A stretch of 6,435 nt of DNA from an uncultured Clostridiaceae bacterium. Its GTDB lineage: Bacteria > Bacillota > Clostridia > Lachnospirales > Lachnospiraceae. Shown piece after piece: positions 5,568-6,435 of this stretch (positions are counted from its first letter, which is position 1; the number at the start of each line of letters is the position of its first letter). The notes under the pieces are model-generated. The model ran no database searches, had not been told where the DNA came from, and saw nothing but the letters and a program-made list of their open reading frames with translations. The DNA lies in NCBI GenBank assembly GCA_947175805.1, contig CAMWOF010000136.1, positions 1 to 6,435 on the forward strand. Reading direction: 5' to 3'. Both the position numbers and the translations under genes were made by a program.

Positions 5568-6435
5568 ATGGAAGGCAAGAGACAGATACTGGTTGTGGAT
5601 GACCAGGCTGTGAACAGAAAAATATTATGCAAGATGCTGCAGGAGAATTACCGGGTCATGTCCTGTAGTAATGGTGAGGAAGCTTTAGAACTGTTAAAAA
5701 AGTCGGGTGACCAGATTTCTGCTGTCCTTTTGGATATTATGATGCCGGTGATGGACGGTTATGAGGTTCTGGAGATTATGCATAAGGACAGTTCTTTGTC
5801 ACGGATACCGGTTTTGGTTACCAGCCAGAGTGACGAGGAGGAGTCTGAGTTAAAGGCACTGAATTTTGGCGCCAGCGACTTCGTTTCAAAGCCTTATAAG
5901 AAGGATGTTCTGAAAAAGAGGCTGCTGAACTTGATTGAGAGAAGGGAAGCGACGGAGGCCGTTGATGTTCTGGAGCGGGATCCATTGACGAACTTATACA
6001 ATAAGCAGGCGTTTTGCCATAAAGTACATTCTGTGCTGCACCGCAATGCGAATTCGGATAAGCGCTATCTGATGGCAGCCTTTGACGTAGTTAATTTTAA
6101 ATTAATTAATGACACATACGGAACCGCAGAGGGAGATAATCTCTTGAAGTTTGTATCAGGTGTTTTGAAGCAGGTATTGGCAGACACAAAGCATTATACT
6201 GCCAGGGTATATGCGGATCAGTTTCTTATTTTTATTCAGCAGGGGCAAATTCATGTGAATGAATTTATGGAGAAGAGTTCAAAACTGCTTTTAGAATATC
6301 CTCTGGATATGAAGGTGAATGTAAAGCTTGGCATTTATGAGATTACGGACCACAAGGTTGCCGTGAACGCTATGTGCGACAGGGCCGTGATAGCGGGCAA
6401 TTCCATAAAGGACAACTTTGATCGCTCCTATGCCT
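5568..6435 (+). CDS. Response regulator with REC and degenerate GGDEF domains, 3'-truncated by the window end
   Basis: The open frame runs from ATG 5568 past the window end; 289 residues are visible. Residues 5-125 form a CheY-like receiver domain with the full phosphorylation set: acidic Asp11/Asp12, phospho-acceptor Asp56 in LLDIMMP, Thr85 and Lys108 in SKPY. A GGDEF domain begins at DPLTNLYNKQAF (138-149) and keeps FDVVNFKLINDTYG (172-185). Its signature GGDEF is YADQF (215-219), the conserved His after the loop is Thr186, and no RxxD inhibitory site is present. It therefore should not make cyclic di-GMP and may act as a GTP-binding or structural module. The segment MCDRAVIAGNSIK (269-281) typically leads into an EAL phosphodiesterase domain in clostridial REC-GGDEF-EAL proteins, so an EAL domain beyond the edge is likely but not seen. 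The start is supported by AGGAAGG (5555-5561). No cognate histidine kinase is visible. Confidence 0.88.
   Translation, partial: MEGKRQILVVDDQAVNRKILCKMLQENYRVMSCSNGEEALELLKKSGDQISAVLLDIMMPVMDGYEVLEIMHKDSSLSRIPVLVTSQSDEEESELKALNFGASDFVSKPYKKDVLKKRLLNLIERREATEAVDVLERDPLTNLYNKQAFCHKVHSVLHRNANSDKRYLMAAFDVVNFKLINDTYGTAEGDNLLKFVSGVLKQVLADTKHYTARVYADQFLIFIQQGQIHVNEFMEKSSKLLLEYPLDMKVNVKLGIYEITDHKVAVNAMCDRAVIAGNSIKDNFDRSYA

Overview
The window looks like an ordinary chromosomal stretch from a Gram-positive anaerobe of the Clostridia, probably a gut-type Lachnospiraceae. This is inferred from the strong GGAGG-type ribosome binding sites, moderate-to-low GC with A/T-rich intergenic DNA, sigma-A-like promoters with TG-extended -10 boxes, and the mix of families (tandem ROK kinases with a GH1 enzyme, DegV, and a REC plus degenerate GGDEF protein). 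No rRNA, tRNA, CRISPR array, insertion sequence or phage gene was seen.

Layout. Positions 1-3722 (+) hold the end of a carbohydrate gene cluster: the C-terminal end of one ROK-family sugar kinase, two complete ROK paralogues (289-1251 and 1338-2303), and a GH1 glycosidase (2316-3722) that carries the residues typical of 6-phospho-beta-glucosidases. The gaps between the ROK genes (94 and 86 nt) each carry a hairpin built from related GTCGG/CCGAC arms. The last ROK gene and the GH1 gene are tightly coupled, with the ribosome binding site overlapping the stop codon. A terminator hairpin (about 3725-3778) separates this cluster from a convergent DegV-family gene (3802-4689, -). A 103-nt region between the degV-like start and the trmO start contains two interleaved divergent promoters. 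Next come trmO (4793-5479, +), a tRNA-modification gene, and, behind its own promoter, a response regulator fused to a degenerate GGDEF domain (5568 to the window end, incomplete).

How the genes work together. The ROK kinases most resemble beta-glucoside kinases of the BglK type. With the GH1 enzyme they suggest a route in which a beta-glucoside enters the cell unphosphorylated, is phosphorylated at O6 by a cytosolic ATP-dependent kinase, and is then split to glucose 6-phosphate plus glucose or an aglycone. Three kinases next to one hydrolase is the most notable point. They are about equally distant from one another, so they look like old paralogues kept for different substrates rather than a fresh duplication. 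The right-hand genes (DegV, TrmO, REC-GGDEF) have no visible functional link to the sugar cluster. I found no convincing wholly new system; the points worth a second look are listed as findings.
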